In this document: in pieces, positions 32,769-42,226 of the stretch
How the letters are laid out: every line of letters begins with the position of its first letter
How positions within the stretch are numbered: position 1 is the stretch's first letter
From: an uncultured Clostridia bacterium
GTDB taxonomy: Bacteria > Bacillota > Clostridia > Christensenellales > Borkfalkiaceae
Direction: 5' to 3'
DNA: 51,200 nt
Assembly (NCBI GenBank): GCA_947088135.1
Contig: CAMUFJ010000008.1
Location: 1-51,200, forward strand
Program-made: the position numbers and the translations under genes
Notes under the pieces: model-generated
Seen by the model: the letters and a program-made list of their open reading frames with translations, nothing else
Told to the model about the DNA's origin: nothing
Databases searched by the model: none

Positions 32769-34139
32769 TTACATGATATTGCCGACCCAGCGAGGGAAGA
32801 GCGTTACGTCGCGGATATTGTCCATACCCGTAACGTACATAACGAACCGCTCGAACCCGAGCCCGAAACCGCTGTGCGGCACAGAGCCGAACACGCGCAG
32901 GTCGAGATATTGTTTGTAGGCGCTTACGTCCATTCCGCGCGCATTCATGGCGGCAAGCAGTTTGTCAAGATCCGCTTCTCGCTCGCTGCACCCGATGATC
33001 TCCCCGATACCGGGCACTAACAAGTCCGTTGCGGCAACCGTTTTGCCGTCCGGATTTTGTTTCATATAGAAAGATTTAATTTCTTTTGGATAATTTGTGA
33101 CGAACACGGGTTTTTTGAACACCGTTTCCGTAAGATAACGCTCGTGTTCGGTCTGCAAATCGCACCCCCACTCCACGGGAAATTGGAAGTTCGTTTTCGC
33201 TTCTTGTAAAATCTTTACAGCGTCCGTGTAGTCGCAAACCGCAAAATCGCTGTTTATTACGTGGCTGAGCTTGTCCTTTAACCCTTTTTCCACAAAACTG
33301 TCAAAGAAATTCATTTCGTCCGCACACTCTTCCATAACGGCGCGGATCACATATTTGAGCATTTCCTCGGCGATTTCGATAATATCCGGAAGTTCGGCAA
33401 AAGCCACCTCCGGCTCTACGTGCCAAAACTCCGCCAAATGACGGACGGTATTGCTCTTTTCCGCGCGGAATGAAGGGCCGAACGTATAAATCTTGGAAAA
33501 TGCCGTAGCGGCAACCTCGCCCTCCAACTGTCCCGAAACGGAAAGCCCCGCCTTTTGCGCAAAGAAATCGTCTTTGTAATAGGATTCCTCGTCCCCTTTC
33601 GCATTATAAGGCTGCGTGGTGACGCGGAACATCTCGCCTGCGCCCTCGCAATCGCTCGCCGTGATGATAGGCGTATTCATATAGTAATAACGGCGCTCGT
33701 GAAAATACCGATGGATTGCCTGAGCCGCGACCGAGCGCACGCGGAAAACTGCCGTAAAAGTGTTCGTGCGCAAACGCAAATGCGGAACCCCGCGCAGGAA
33801 TTCGAGCGTGGTACGCTTCTTTTGAATGGGATATTCGGGCGGGCATTTTCCGAGCAACGTGATCTTTTTGGCGTTGAGCTCCGCGCCGTCGCCCTTGAAT
33901 GCCTTTACGACCTCTCCCGTTACGCACACGGAAGCTCCGTTCTTGGTACATTCGGGATCGAAAGAGAGATTCGTCTTCTCCAAAACGACTTGCAAGCGCG
34001 CAAAGCTCGTTCCGTCCGCAAGCTCCAAAAAGCAGACCGAGGAGGAATCGCGGAAGGTTCTCACCCAACCGCATACCGTAACCGTTTTGCCTATAAACGA
34101 CTTATCCGTTAAAACGTCGTAAATATCGATATGTTTCAT
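32769..34139 (-). CDS. asnS: Asparaginyl-tRNA synthetase
   Basis: Class IIb synthetase of 456 residues. An N-terminal OB fold binds the anticodon (KTVTVCGWVRTFRDSSSVCFLEL), motif 2 (YTFGPSFRAEKSNTVRHLAEFWHVEPE) and the C-terminal motif 3 (HSGFGLGFERFVMYVTGM) are present, ending RDVTLFPRWVGNI. The length and motifs separate it from AspS. AsnS presence means Asn-tRNA can be charged directly. ATG 34139 follows AGGAGGATAG; the PHP gene stop is 12 nt upstream. No T-box leader is seen. Confidence 0.96.
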   Translation of the reverse strand: MKHIDIYDVLTDKSFIGKTVTVCGWVRTFRDSSSVCFLELADGTSFARLQVVLEKTNLSFDPECTKNGASVCVTGEVVKAFKGDGAELNAKKITLLGKCPPEYPIQKKRTTLEFLRGVPHLRLRTNTFTAVFRVRSVAAQAIHRYFHERRYYYMNTPIITASDCEGAGEMFRVTTQPYNAKGDEESYYKDDFFAQKAGLSVSGQLEGEVAATAFSKIYTFGPSFRAEKSNTVRHLAEFWHVEPEVAFAELPDIIEIAEEMLKYVIRAVMEECADEMNFFDSFVEKGLKDKLSHVINSDFAVCDYTDAVKILQEAKTNFQFPVEWGCDLQTEHERYLTETVFKKPVFVTNYPKEIKSFYMKQNPDGKTVAATDLLVPGIGEIIGCSEREADLDKLLAAMNARGMDVSAYKQYLDLRVFGSVPHSGFGLGFERFVMYVTGMDNIRDVTLFPRWVGNIM

Positions 34140-34151
34140 ATTTCTATCCTC

Positions 34152-34832
34152 CTAAACCGACGGATCGGTAATGGTAAACAAATTCCCTTCGCCCCGCAGA
34201 ACGCGCGCGGCATAATCCTCACTCGAAGCAAGCGGGGTTTCGAATTCCATGCCCGCAAGCTTTTGCTGTTCCCTTCCGTGGATATCCGATCCGCCCGAAA
34301 CGACCAAGCCATAAGCGCAGGCGAGCGTCTTGGCGAGCTCGTTGGAGCGTTCCTTTTCGCAAGCGTTTACCGTTTCAACGCCGTCAACCGCAAAAGGCAA
34401 CAAGGTCATACGGTCGAGATAGAACGCTTCCCTGTAAGGATGCGCCTGTACGACGAGCGCGCCCTCCTTGCGAAGACGTAAGCAAAAGTCGCGCGGAGAA
34501 AGACCAATGATCTCGGGGTGTGCGGCATACCATTTTTCGTCTAACCCGTAAGCGAGAATATCCGCGCCTTGGTTGGACGACTCGATGCCGAAAAACACGT
34601 CCAAAGCCCCTTCCGCCGCCCGTTTGACGGCATGGTACCCCTCCGCATAACGGGCAACGCGCTCCTCCCAAGAAAGCTCTTTCGGGACGGAGGTGTTTCC
34701 GTTTAAAAAGTGGTCTGTGACGAACAGCCCGCGATAACCGAGCCGAACGTATTTCTCTACGATTTCTTCGGGTGTAAAGCGAGAACACGCGCTTACAAGC
34801 GAAGTATGCAAATGCGTTTCGTAACGATACAT
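34152..34832 (-). CDS. PHP-domain phosphoesterase
   Basis: A 226-residue PHP-fold protein with metal ligands in HLHTSLVSACS (HxH), LFVTDHF, FFGIESS, VVQAHPYR and VSGGSDIHGRE. The set resembles the polymerase-and-histidinol-phosphatase superfamily, YciV/TrpH-like nucleotide phosphodiesterases or HisK-type; the substrate is unclear. It is not histidinol phosphatase by context, since no his genes are near. No strong ribosome site precedes ATG 34832 (GGGTAAATC), and no promoter was clear. It lies between proS and asnS. Confidence 0.85.
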   Translation of the reverse strand: MYRYETHLHTSLVSACSRFTPEEIVEKYVRLGYRGLFVTDHFLNGNTSVPKELSWEERVARYAEGYHAVKRAAEGALDVFFGIESSNQGADILAYGLDEKWYAAHPEIIGLSPRDFCLRLRKEGALVVQAHPYREAFYLDRMTLLPFAVDGVETVNACEKERSNELAKTLACAYGLVVSGGSDIHGREQQKLAGMEFETPLASSEDYAARVLRGEGNLFTITDPSV

Positions 34833-34876
34833 AATTGATTTACCCGTAAATATCGCTTTGGTTCTTAATTGTTATT

Positions 34877-36307
34877 TTAGTACGCTCTTGCGAAGAACAC
34901 GGTGGATACCGCTTTCTTTCCGCAGACAAGGCAGGTTTTTGCCGTATGGTTTTTATCGAGCACTCGGGAAGTTGCCTGTGCAAATTCCTTCACCTTGTCC
35001 TCGCACGCGCGGCAACCGCACCAGCCTGCCCGCACGAAATTTCCGCCGTTCACGCCGTCGAGAAGCCCTTCGAGGCTCTCCGCGTTCACGATACGGCTTT
35101 CCATGCGCGCTTTGGCCTTATCGTACATATGAACCGCGATTTCGTGCAAAAGCGATTTTACCCCTTCTGCGGCGCCGGCGAGAGTTAGCTCGCACTTTTC
35201 GAGAGTATCTCTGCGCGCGACCGTCATTTTGCCTGCTTCCAAATCGCGAGGTCCGAGCTCGATGCGCACGGGAACGCCCTTCATTTCCCATTCGTTAAAC
35301 TTCCAGCCGGGAGAATTATCGCTATCGTCCAAAACGACGCGCACGCCCGCCGTGCAAAGCGTTTCCTTTAATGCGCGGCAAGCCTCCAAGACGCCCTCTT
35401 TCTTCGCCGCAATGGGCACGATGACCGCCTGTACGGGCGCAACGACGGGAGGCATCACCAAACCGCGTTCGTCGCCGTGCGTCATGATGAGCGCGCCGAT
35501 AAGGCGGGTGGATACGCCGAAGGACATGGTATAGCCGTATTTCTGCGAACCGTCCTTATCGGTAAATTTGATATCGAAGGCTTGGGAGAAATTCTGCCCG
35601 AGATAATGGGACGTGCCCGACTGCAAACTCTTACCGTCGTGCATCATCGCCTCCATGCCGTAAGTGGCAACCGCGCCCGCGAACTTTTCCTTCTCCGTTT
35701 TAATACCCGTCAATACAGGCATGGAAAGACAGGTCTTGGCGAACTCCTCGTAAACGCCGAGCATTTTCTGCGTTTCCGCCTCGGCTTCCTCCGCCGCCCC
35801 GAACACGCTGTGCCCTTCCTGCCACAAAAACTCGCTCGTACGCAAAAACGGACGGGTGGTCTTTTCCCACCTCATGACGTTTGCCCACTGGTTTTCGCGC
35901 AGGGGCAGATCGCGCCAAGACTCGATCCATTTGCCGAACATCGTGCCGATGATCGTTTCCGAAGTGGGACGAATGCAGAGCGGCTCGGCAAGCTTCTCTC
36001 CGCCGGCATGAGTTACGACGGCAACCTCGGGCGCAAAGCCCTCCACGTGCTCCGCCTCTTTCGTCATAAAGCTCATGGGAATGAGCAACGGGAAATAGGC
36101 GTTTTCGTAACCGCATTCATGAAAGCGAACGTTAAACTCTTTTTGGATATTTTCCCAAACGGCGTACCCGTACGGACGAATAACCATAGTGCCCTTTACG
36201 GGACCGTAGTCCACCAATTTCGTCTTTAACACGACGTCCGTATACCACTGTGCAAAGTCCGTTTCGATATCCGCAATTTGTGCAACGAATGAATTTTCTT
36301 TCGCCAT
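34877..36307 (-). CDS. proS: Prolyl-tRNA synthetase, archaeal/eukaryal (ProS type 3) form
   Basis: Charges tRNA-Pro. The 476 residues lack the bacterial editing insertion and carry instead a C-terminal zinc domain (WCGCRACEDKVKEF, then TCLVCGKKAVST) ending in Tyr (VFFARAY), the marks of the archaeal/eukaryal-like form found in some Firmicutes. Class II motifs are in MRWEKTTRPFLRTSEFLWQEGH and FGVSTRLIGALIMTHGD. ATG 36307 is chosen for GGAG and the family start MAKENSF. A 32-nt palindrome overlaps its promoter. Confidence 0.94.
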   Translation of the reverse strand: MAKENSFVAQIADIETDFAQWYTDVVLKTKLVDYGPVKGTMVIRPYGYAVWENIQKEFNVRFHECGYENAYFPLLIPMSFMTKEAEHVEGFAPEVAVVTHAGGEKLAEPLCIRPTSETIIGTMFGKWIESWRDLPLRENQWANVMRWEKTTRPFLRTSEFLWQEGHSVFGAAEEAEAETQKMLGVYEEFAKTCLSMPVLTGIKTEKEKFAGAVATYGMEAMMHDGKSLQSGTSHYLGQNFSQAFDIKFTDKDGSQKYGYTMSFGVSTRLIGALIMTHGDERGLVMPPVVAPVQAVIVPIAAKKEGVLEACRALKETLCTAGVRVVLDDSDNSPGWKFNEWEMKGVPVRIELGPRDLEAGKMTVARRDTLEKCELTLAGAAEGVKSLLHEIAVHMYDKAKARMESRIVNAESLEGLLDGVNGGNFVRAGWCGCRACEDKVKEFAQATSRVLDKNHTAKTCLVCGKKAVSTVFFARAY

Positions 36308-36337
36308 TTTCTTAGCTCCGCAACATAAAAACAAAAT

Positions 36338-36369
36338 AAAAAGATACGGTTATTATACCATATCTTTTT
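36338..36369 (-). promoter_or_regulatory. Palindrome overlapping the proS -10 box
   Basis: AAAAAGATA (36338-36346) and TATCTTTTT (36361-36369) with inner GGT/ACC form a 32-nt inverted repeat that encloses the minus-strand TATAAT (36352-36357). Either an operator or a transcript-start hairpin is possible. The -35 (TAGACG, 17 nt away) is weak. Confidence 0.5.
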
Positions 36370-36418
36370 AAATTCGTCTATCGTTTGAAAGGGATTTTTC
36401 GTACCCAATCGCGGAACT

Positions 36419-37309
36419 TTAAAATTCGTTGCGCTCGCTCTTGGTAACGTATCCCAAAGCGAAAGCGTTAGGCCCTACATGGGAGCCGATCACAGGCCCC
36501 ATGATTTGCATATAAGGCTCCAAACCGAAGCGCGACCGCACGAAATCGCCAAGCTCGTTCGCCGCCGCCTCGTTTCCCGTGTTTACGATAAACACGTAGC
36601 CGAGCTCGTCGGGTCCCTCCTTTTCCATTTTCTCCTTGATAAAGGAAATCGCCTTTTTGACTCCGCGTACTTTGGCAATGGGCTCGAGCTTACCTTCCTT
36701 GTTAAAAGAAATAATGGGCTTGATGTTGAGCACTCCGCCGATCGCCGCCGCGGCCGCCGAAATCCTGCCTCCCTTTTTTAAGTATTGCAGATCGTCCGCC
36801 ACGATGAAATGCTGGATATGCTGGCGCAAAGAATTGCAGTAATCGCAGGTTTCTTGCGCAGTCTTTCCCTCGTTACGGTATTTAAGCGCCATGCGCGCAA
36901 GGAAGCCCGCGCCGACCGTCGTCGTTAAAGGATCGACGACGAACAGGTTAAAATCGGGAAACTCCTTCTTCACGTCCGCTCCCGCCTGCTTCGCCACTTC
37001 GTGCGTGCGGGCAAGTCCCGAAGAAATGGTGAAATGAACGACGTCCTTCCCGCCCTCCTGCGCAATCTTTCTGAAATGCTCGTAGTGCGCCTCGTAGTTA
37101 AGCATGGCGGTTTTGGAAAACGCTCCCCCCTGCAACTCGTTATAGAAATCGCGGTATTCCTGTTCGCAGGTAAATGCGTCGAGCCTGTCCTCCATTTTAC
37201 CGTTCTTCTCCACGGTAAAAGTGAGGGGCACAAACTTAATATCGTTCTCCTCCACAAAATCGTGATAAAGGTCGGTGGTTGAATCCACCGAAAGCGTAAA
37301 TTGATACAT
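36419..37309 (-). CDS. DegV-family fatty-acid-binding protein
   Basis: A 296-residue protein of the DegV/FakB family, which presents fatty acids to FakA kinase. N-terminal FTLSVDSTTDLYHDF, VVHFTISSGLARTHEVAKQ and LQYLKKGGRISAAAAAIGGVLNIKPIISF (the family hallmark) are visible, and VGPNAFALGYV closes the ligand site. No fakA is nearby, so FakB identity is probable only. ATG 37309 follows GGGAGG. Promoter TTGCAA-17-TATAAT at 37388-37416. Confidence 0.9.
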   Translation of the reverse strand: MYQFTLSVDSTTDLYHDFVEENDIKFVPLTFTVEKNGKMEDRLDAFTCEQEYRDFYNELQGGAFSKTAMLNYEAHYEHFRKIAQEGGKDVVHFTISSGLARTHEVAKQAGADVKKEFPDFNLFVVDPLTTTVGAGFLARMALKYRNEGKTAQETCDYCNSLRQHIQHFIVADDLQYLKKGGRISAAAAAIGGVLNIKPIISFNKEGKLEPIAKVRGVKKAISFIKEKMEKEGPDELGYVFIVNTGNEAAANELGDFVRSRFGLEPYMQIMGPVIGSHVGPNAFALGYVTKSERNEF

Positions 37310-37387
37310 CTTTCGTATCCTCCCAATTTTCGCACGTTTAACGCCTCCCCAAGGCGTACCGTGCTCTTTTCTCCAATTTGTAATAAA

Positions 37388-37416
37388 ATTATATCACAAT
37401 TTAACAAGGCTTGCAA
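37388..37416 (-). promoter_or_regulatory. Promoter of the DegV-like gene
   Basis: Minus strand: TTGCAA (37411-37416), 17-nt spacer and TATAAT (37388-37393), with a leader of about 70 nt. Confidence 0.75.
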
Positions 37417-37465
37417 GGGATTTAAACAATTTTTTCAAAAGCAAAAACTTTTTTGCGTAAACTAC

Positions 37466-37493
37466 TTGAAAATTTGGAAAATCTCGGTATAAT
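37466..37493 (+). promoter_or_regulatory. Promoter of the phosphohexomutase-transketolase operon
   Basis: TTGAAA (37466-37471), 16-nt spacer and TATAAT (37488-37493). The leader of about 35 nt ends with CGGAGCGCAGA before ATG 37536. Confidence 0.75.
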
Positions 37494-37535
37494 AGAAATG
37501 GATCATAGCAAAATTTTTCCAAAACGGAGCGCAGA

Positions 37536-39038
37536 ATGAACGAAACGGAACTGTTGAAGCTGAAAAACGGAACGGACGTGCGCGGAACTGTAATTGCGGG
37601 CGTTAAGGGCGACGAAGTGACTCTTACCGACGAGGCAGTGCTCAGCATCGCGCGCGCTTTTACGGTTTGGGCGAAAGAAAAAACGGGCGTTGCAGTTCCC
37701 TCGATCGCAATCGGACACGACTCCCGCCTTTCCGCAAAACGGATAGAGGCTTGCCTTGTAAAAGGCATTACCGCTTGCGGAGGAAACGCCGTGCTTACGG
37801 GACTTTCCTCCACCCCCTCCATGTTCATGTTGCTCCAAGACGGGTTTGGCGCGAATGCTTCCGTCATGATTACGGCAAGCCATCTGCCCTATCAAAAGAA
37901 CGGGCTGAAATTCTTCTTGAAAGACGGCGGGCTCGAAGGCGCGGACATTACGGAAATTTTGAAGCTTGCGGCAAACGGCGTTGAAGACGGAAAAATTACG
38001 GGGAAATGCGAAACGCGCCCCTATATAAAAACGTATGCCGAAAACCTTGTAAATATGGTGAGAAAGGCGTGCGGGAAGGACAAACCCCTTTCGGGTAAAC
38101 GTATTTTAGTTGACGCGGGCAACGGTGCGGGCGGTTTTTATGCCGATCTCGTATTGAAACCCCTCGGTGCGGACACAACGGGCTCGCAATTTTTAGAACC
38201 CGACGGAAGCTTTCCCAACCATATCCCCAACCCCGAAAACGAGGACGCGATGATGTCCGTCTGCGCGGCGGTCAAAAAGCATAACGCCGATTTCGGAATC
38301 ATCTTCGATACCGACGTAGACCGCGCGGGAGCAGTTTCTCCCGACGGAGAAGAAATTAACCGCAATTCGCTGATTGCCCTGATTTCGGCGATTTTGCTTG
38401 AAGAAAAAAAGGGCGCGTTTATCGTGACCGACTCGGTGACGAGCGACGGGCTCGCGGAATTCATCAAAGAAAAAGGCGGCGTACACCACCGCTTCAAGCG
38501 CGGATACAAAAACGTGATCAACGAGAGCAAACGGCTGAACGCGGAGGGTAAATATTCCCCGCTCGCGATTGAAACGAGCGGACACGCCGCGCTCAAAGAA
38601 AATTATTTCTTGGACGACGGCGCGTATCTCGTGACGCGGCTCTTGATCGCTCTTGCAAAATGCGCGGAGGAAGGAAAAAACCTGCTCGACGTAATCTCCT
38701 CCCTCAAAAAACCCGCGGAAGCCAAGGAAGTACGCCTGAATTTTGTAACGGGCGCCGACTTTAAGACGCTCGGAGCGGGCGTGATTTCGGACTTAAAAGA
38801 AAAACTCCCCCGCGAGAAAGGGCTCACCCTTGCCCCCGACAATTACGAGGGCGTACGCATCAATTTCGACGAAAGCGCGGGCGACGGCTGGGCGCTCGTG
38901 CGCATGAGCTTGCATGAGCCCATTATGCCGATCAACGCGGAAAGCAACCGCGCAGGCGGCGTAAAGACCATTTTAGACAAGCTCTACGGGTTTTTAAAGG
39001 AGTATCCCTTCCTTGACCTTACCAATCTCGAAAAATAA
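37536..39038 (+). CDS. Alpha-D-phosphohexomutase (phosphomannomutase/phosphoglucomutase)
   Basis: Moves phosphate between C1 and C6 of hexose phosphates. The 500 residues have four domains: the active-site serine in MITASHLPYQKNGLKFF, the metal loop FDTDVDRAGA, the sugar-binding loop IETSGHAALKENYFLDDGAY and a phosphate-binding C-terminus (LVRMSLHEPIMPINAES). The TASHLP loop and C-terminal form differ from GlmM, so glucose- or mannose-phosphate specificity is open. Transketolase follows after 22 nt, giving a carbohydrate-metabolism pair. Confidence 0.9.
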   Translation: MNETELLKLKNGTDVRGTVIAGVKGDEVTLTDEAVLSIARAFTVWAKEKTGVAVPSIAIGHDSRLSAKRIEACLVKGITACGGNAVLTGLSSTPSMFMLLQDGFGANASVMITASHLPYQKNGLKFFLKDGGLEGADITEILKLAANGVEDGKITGKCETRPYIKTYAENLVNMVRKACGKDKPLSGKRILVDAGNGAGGFYADLVLKPLGADTTGSQFLEPDGSFPNHIPNPENEDAMMSVCAAVKKHNADFGIIFDTDVDRAGAVSPDGEEINRNSLIALISAILLEEKKGAFIVTDSVTSDGLAEFIKEKGGVHHRFKRGYKNVINESKRLNAEGKYSPLAIETSGHAALKENYFLDDGAYLVTRLLIALAKCAEEGKNLLDVISSLKKPAEAKEVRLNFVTGADFKTLGAGVISDLKEKLPREKGLTLAPDNYEGVRINFDESAGDGWALVRMSLHEPIMPINAESNRAGGVKTILDKLYGFLKEYPFLDLTNLEK

Positions 39039-39060
39039 ACTTTTAAATAAGGAGTAAGCT

Positions 39061-41049
39061 ATGAAACAAAGCACGATCAACGCAATCAGGATTTTGTCGG
39101 CGGAAGCGATCCAAAAGGCAAATTCGGGACATCCGGGACTGCCTCTCGGTTCGGCGCCCATTGCCTACGCACTCTTCCAAAATTTCCTGAAATTCAACAA
39201 TCAGGACGCGAAATGGGAGGACCGTGACCGCTTCGTGCTCTCCGCAGGACACGGATCTATGCTCGACTATTCCCTTCTCTATCTCTACGGCTTCGGGCTT
39301 ACCAAAGAAGATCTGATGAACTTCCGTCAGCTCGACTCCAAGACCCCCGGCCACCCCGAGTACGGTCATACCGTGGGAATCGAAACGACGACGGGCCCTT
39401 TGGGGCAAGGAATCGCCAACGCGGTAGGCATGGCTGTTGCGGAAGCACACCTTGCCGCGCGTTATAACCGCCCCGGCTACAAAATCGTCGACCATTTCAC
39501 CTATGCCCTCTGCGGCGACGGGTGCCTGGAAGAGGGAATCTCTTACGAAGCTTGCTCGTTTGCGGGTACGCACGAACTGGGCAAACTCATTTTGTTCTAC
39601 GATGATAACGACATCACCATCGAGGGCAATACCGACATCACTTTCAAAGAAAACGTTGCGGAACGGTTCAAGGCGCAGAATTGGCAAGTCTTGAACGTCG
39701 ACCTTGTAGCCAATCCCGACGCGGTGACGCTCATCGGCAACGCCATTAAAAAAGCGCAACGCGAAACGAAGAAGCCCTCCATCATCATATGCAAGACGAA
39801 GATCGGCTACGGCACGCCCTTGGAGGGAAGCCACAAGTGCCACGGCGCTCCTCTCGGCGTTGAAAACCTGCAAAAGACGAAAGAAAAGTTCGGTTGGAGC
39901 AGCGAGCCCTTCGAAATCCCCGACGAGGTGTTCGAGCACACCGCAAAGGCAGGCAAGCGCGGAGCAAAGCTTCAACGCGAATGGGAACTTCTTTTCCGCG
40001 AATACGAGAAGCGTTATCCCGCAGAAGCGGCGGAATATAAGGCGGCGATGAAAGGCGAACTTCCCGATTTGACGGCAAACAGCGATTTGTTTGCTTTCGA
40101 CAAGCCTATGGCGACCCGCCAAACCTCTTCCGTCGTGCTCAACAAGATCGCCGCGATCGTCCCCTCCCTCATGGGCGGAAGCGCAGACCTTGCCCCCTCC
40201 AACCTTTCCGATATGAAAAATACGGATAAGATCACCTACGGCGATTTCACGCCCGAGAGTTTTGAAGGGCGCAATATGCACTTCGGTATCCGCGAGCACG
40301 CCATGGCGGCAATCGCAAACGGTATGCAACTTCACGGCGGGATCCGCGCGTACTGCTCCACCTTCTTCATCTTCTCCGATTACTGCAAACACGCGATGCG
40401 CCTCTCCGCGCTTATGAATATTCCCGTCGTCTATATCCTCACGCACGACTCGATCGGCGTAGGCGAGGACGGGCCTACCCATGAACCCGTGGAACAGCTC
40501 ATTGCACTCCGTTCCATTCCGAACATGAAGGTTTACCGCCCTGCGGACGGCAAGGAAACTGCGGCGGCGTGGATTTCCGCGTTGACGGGGACTGCCCCCA
40601 CCGCGCTCGTGCTCACCCGCCAAAACCTGCCCCAATATGCGGCAAGCGGACTGAACGCACTCAAAGGCGGTTACGTTTTGGAGGACTGCGAAGGCAAACC
40701 CGACGTTCTCCTGATTGCGAGCGGTTCGGAAGTTGAGCAATGCGTGGGCGCCAAGGCGGAGCTTGCCGCCAAGGGCGTGAAGGCGCGCGTTATCTCCATG
40801 CCTTGCTTCGAGGAATTCGAAAAGCAGAGCGACGAATACAAGGAAAGCGTGATCCCCTCTTCCGTAAAGGCGCGCGTGTGCGTGGAGGCGGGATCGCCTT
40901 ACAGTTGGTACAAGTACGCAGGCGATCAGGGCGAAATCATTGCCATGAGCACTTTCGGCGCGAGCGGCCCTGCTGCGCAACTCTTCAAGAAGTTCGGATT
41001 TACCGTGGAAAACGTGGTAGAAAAAGCCATGAAAAGCTTGAAAAAATAA
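39061..41049 (+). CDS. tkt: Transketolase
   Basis: TPP-dependent two-carbon transfer in the pentose phosphate pathway. The single-chain 662-residue enzyme shows NSGHPGLPLGSAPIAYALF, the TPP-magnesium motif GDGCLEEGISYEACSFAG...YDDNDITIEG, central FGIREHAMAAIANG and THDSIGVGEDGPTHEPVE, and the C-terminal domain VEAGSPYSWYKYAGDQGEII. Full length matches the one-gene form, not the split subunits common in Firmicutes. The ribosome site is AAGGAG. A long open frame on the opposite strand is antisense only. Confidence 0.97.
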   Translation: MKQSTINAIRILSAEAIQKANSGHPGLPLGSAPIAYALFQNFLKFNNQDAKWEDRDRFVLSAGHGSMLDYSLLYLYGFGLTKEDLMNFRQLDSKTPGHPEYGHTVGIETTTGPLGQGIANAVGMAVAEAHLAARYNRPGYKIVDHFTYALCGDGCLEEGISYEACSFAGTHELGKLILFYDDNDITIEGNTDITFKENVAERFKAQNWQVLNVDLVANPDAVTLIGNAIKKAQRETKKPSIIICKTKIGYGTPLEGSHKCHGAPLGVENLQKTKEKFGWSSEPFEIPDEVFEHTAKAGKRGAKLQREWELLFREYEKRYPAEAAEYKAAMKGELPDLTANSDLFAFDKPMATRQTSSVVLNKIAAIVPSLMGGSADLAPSNLSDMKNTDKITYGDFTPESFEGRNMHFGIREHAMAAIANGMQLHGGIRAYCSTFFIFSDYCKHAMRLSALMNIPVVYILTHDSIGVGEDGPTHEPVEQLIALRSIPNMKVYRPADGKETAAAWISALTGTAPTALVLTRQNLPQYAASGLNALKGGYVLEDCEGKPDVLLIASGSEVEQCVGAKAELAAKGVKARVISMPCFEEFEKQSDEYKESVIPSSVKARVCVEAGSPYSWYKYAGDQGEIIAMSTFGASGPAAQLFKKFGFTVENVVEKAMKSLKK

Positions 41050-41060
41050 CCGATCGGATA

Positions 41061-41091
41061 AAAAAATCCCCGCAAGCAGCGGGGATTTTTT
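41061..41091. terminator. Bidirectional terminator between tkt and DUF368 gene
   Basis: TCCCCGC-AAGCA-GCGGGGA stem with A6 before and T6 after, serving both convergent transcripts. Confidence 0.9.
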
Positions 41092-41099
41092 GATTTTTG

Positions 41100-42080
41100 T
41101 TATTCTTCGGTCGTATTTATATCCTCGGAACGACTGTTTCCTTTCTCTCCGCCTTTCTTTTTGGCATACCATACGAGGGAATAGGACAGCGCGATCCCGA
41201 TAAACAGGAAGAGAACGGACACCACCCAGTACCAAGGCGAGAGCGAGGAAAGCGCGGAAGCAGTCAGCCCTGCGTCTTTTGCCGTGGAAAAATAAACGGC
41301 GGGGATAGAACCGACGATGAACCCGAAAATAGAAAAGTACGTTCCGCGGGGGAATTTCTTCAATAAAAATTTCATGAGCACGGAAATTCCGAAAAAGCCG
41401 ACGACAAGACCGACCATCACGCAAAAAACGACGAGAAGGCAAATTCCCACATTGTCCCCTCTCAATAAATGCCCCGTAACAAGCCGGACGAGCGGATTAT
41501 AGTAGCCGAAAATAAGCAGGAGCATAGATCCCGAAATACCGGGGACGACCAAGGCGCAAGAGCCGACGATCCCAATGAGCACCAATAAAAGGTATCCGCC
41601 GAAATTGAGTTCGAACAGATTCACCTCCTGTCCCTGAGGCAAAAAACAGAGCGCGGCGGCCGCAAGCAAAGGAATGAGTCCCGCCAAGACGTGCGTATAG
41701 CGAATTTTCCCCCCTTTCATTCTGTCGGTCACGGAAGGAAGTCCGCCGATCGCAAGCCCTACGAAGAGCGTTACGGTTGGAATGGGATAATGCTTGATCC
41801 CCCACTGAATGGGCAAGATGAGCGCGGCAATCCCGAGGATCATCCCGAGCAATATGGGCAAAAGAAAGAGAATATTCTTTTTGAAATTTTTAAACAGGTC
41901 GGCAACCGCACCCACGAGCTTTTCGTAGATGCCTAAAATTGCCGCCACCGAACCGCCTGAAAAACCGGGAATGATAAACGCCACGCCGATCGCAACACCG
42001 CGCAATACGTTCGCAAGAAACTCTACGACCTTATTCGGTTTTTTTTCTTCCGAAGATACGGGATTTTGTTCCTCTGACAA
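41100..42080 (-). CDS. popT: DUF368 membrane protein (PopT-type undecaprenyl phosphate translocase)
   Basis: A 326-residue polytopic protein with two related glycine-rich re-entrant segments, FIIPGFSGGSVAAILGIYEKLV near residue 38 and VVPGISGSMLLLIFGYYNPLV near residue 185, the hallmark of DUF368. Members have been shown to recycle undecaprenyl phosphate across the membrane; applying that here is family inference. The C-terminus is charged and cytoplasmic. Start is TTG 42078-42080: AAAGGAGG lies 6 nt upstream and the frame has no better ATG. Promoter TTGTTT-17-TATACT lies upstream. Confidence 0.87.
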   Translation of the reverse strand: MSEEQNPVSSEEKKPNKVVEFLANVLRGVAIGVAFIIPGFSGGSVAAILGIYEKLVGAVADLFKNFKKNILFLLPILLGMILGIAALILPIQWGIKHYPIPTVTLFVGLAIGGLPSVTDRMKGGKIRYTHVLAGLIPLLAAAALCFLPQGQEVNLFELNFGGYLLLVLIGIVGSCALVVPGISGSMLLLIFGYYNPLVRLVTGHLLRGDNVGICLLVVFCVMVGLVVGFFGISVLMKFLLKKFPRGTYFSIFGFIVGSIPAVYFSTAKDAGLTASALSSLSPWYWVVSVLFLFIGIALSYSLVWYAKKKGGEKGNSRSEDINTTEE

Positions 42081-42152
42081 AGCGAACCTCCTTTATTAAC
42101 AAGAGTATAGCACAACGCACCGAAAAAAACAACTCTTCTTTCTTATTTCATG

Positions 42153-42182
42153 AAAAAAGCGCTCCGAAAAGAACGCTTTTTT
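42153..42182 (-). terminator. Terminator after glpK
   Basis: AAAAAAGCG and CGCTTTTTT with a 12-nt interior that can extend the stem; T6 follows on either strand. It lies between glpK and the DUF368 promoter. Confidence 0.75.
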
Positions 42183-42226
42183 GAAAATTTACGAAATTCT
42201 TTGCTTGCGCCGAGAACGGCGAAATC

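Noticed and set aside
37498..37539. Thirteen-codon ORF whose stop overlaps the phosphohexomutase ATG (possible leader peptide)
   Set aside because: Its ATG is only 4 nt after the -10 box, so it lies at or before the expected transcript start and has no ribosome site.
39043..41442. Long 799-residue open frame on the minus strand
   Set aside because: It lies antisense to transketolase and partly to the DUF368 gene; it has no ribosome site, is Arg/His-rich in the way of antisense readings and shows no domain.
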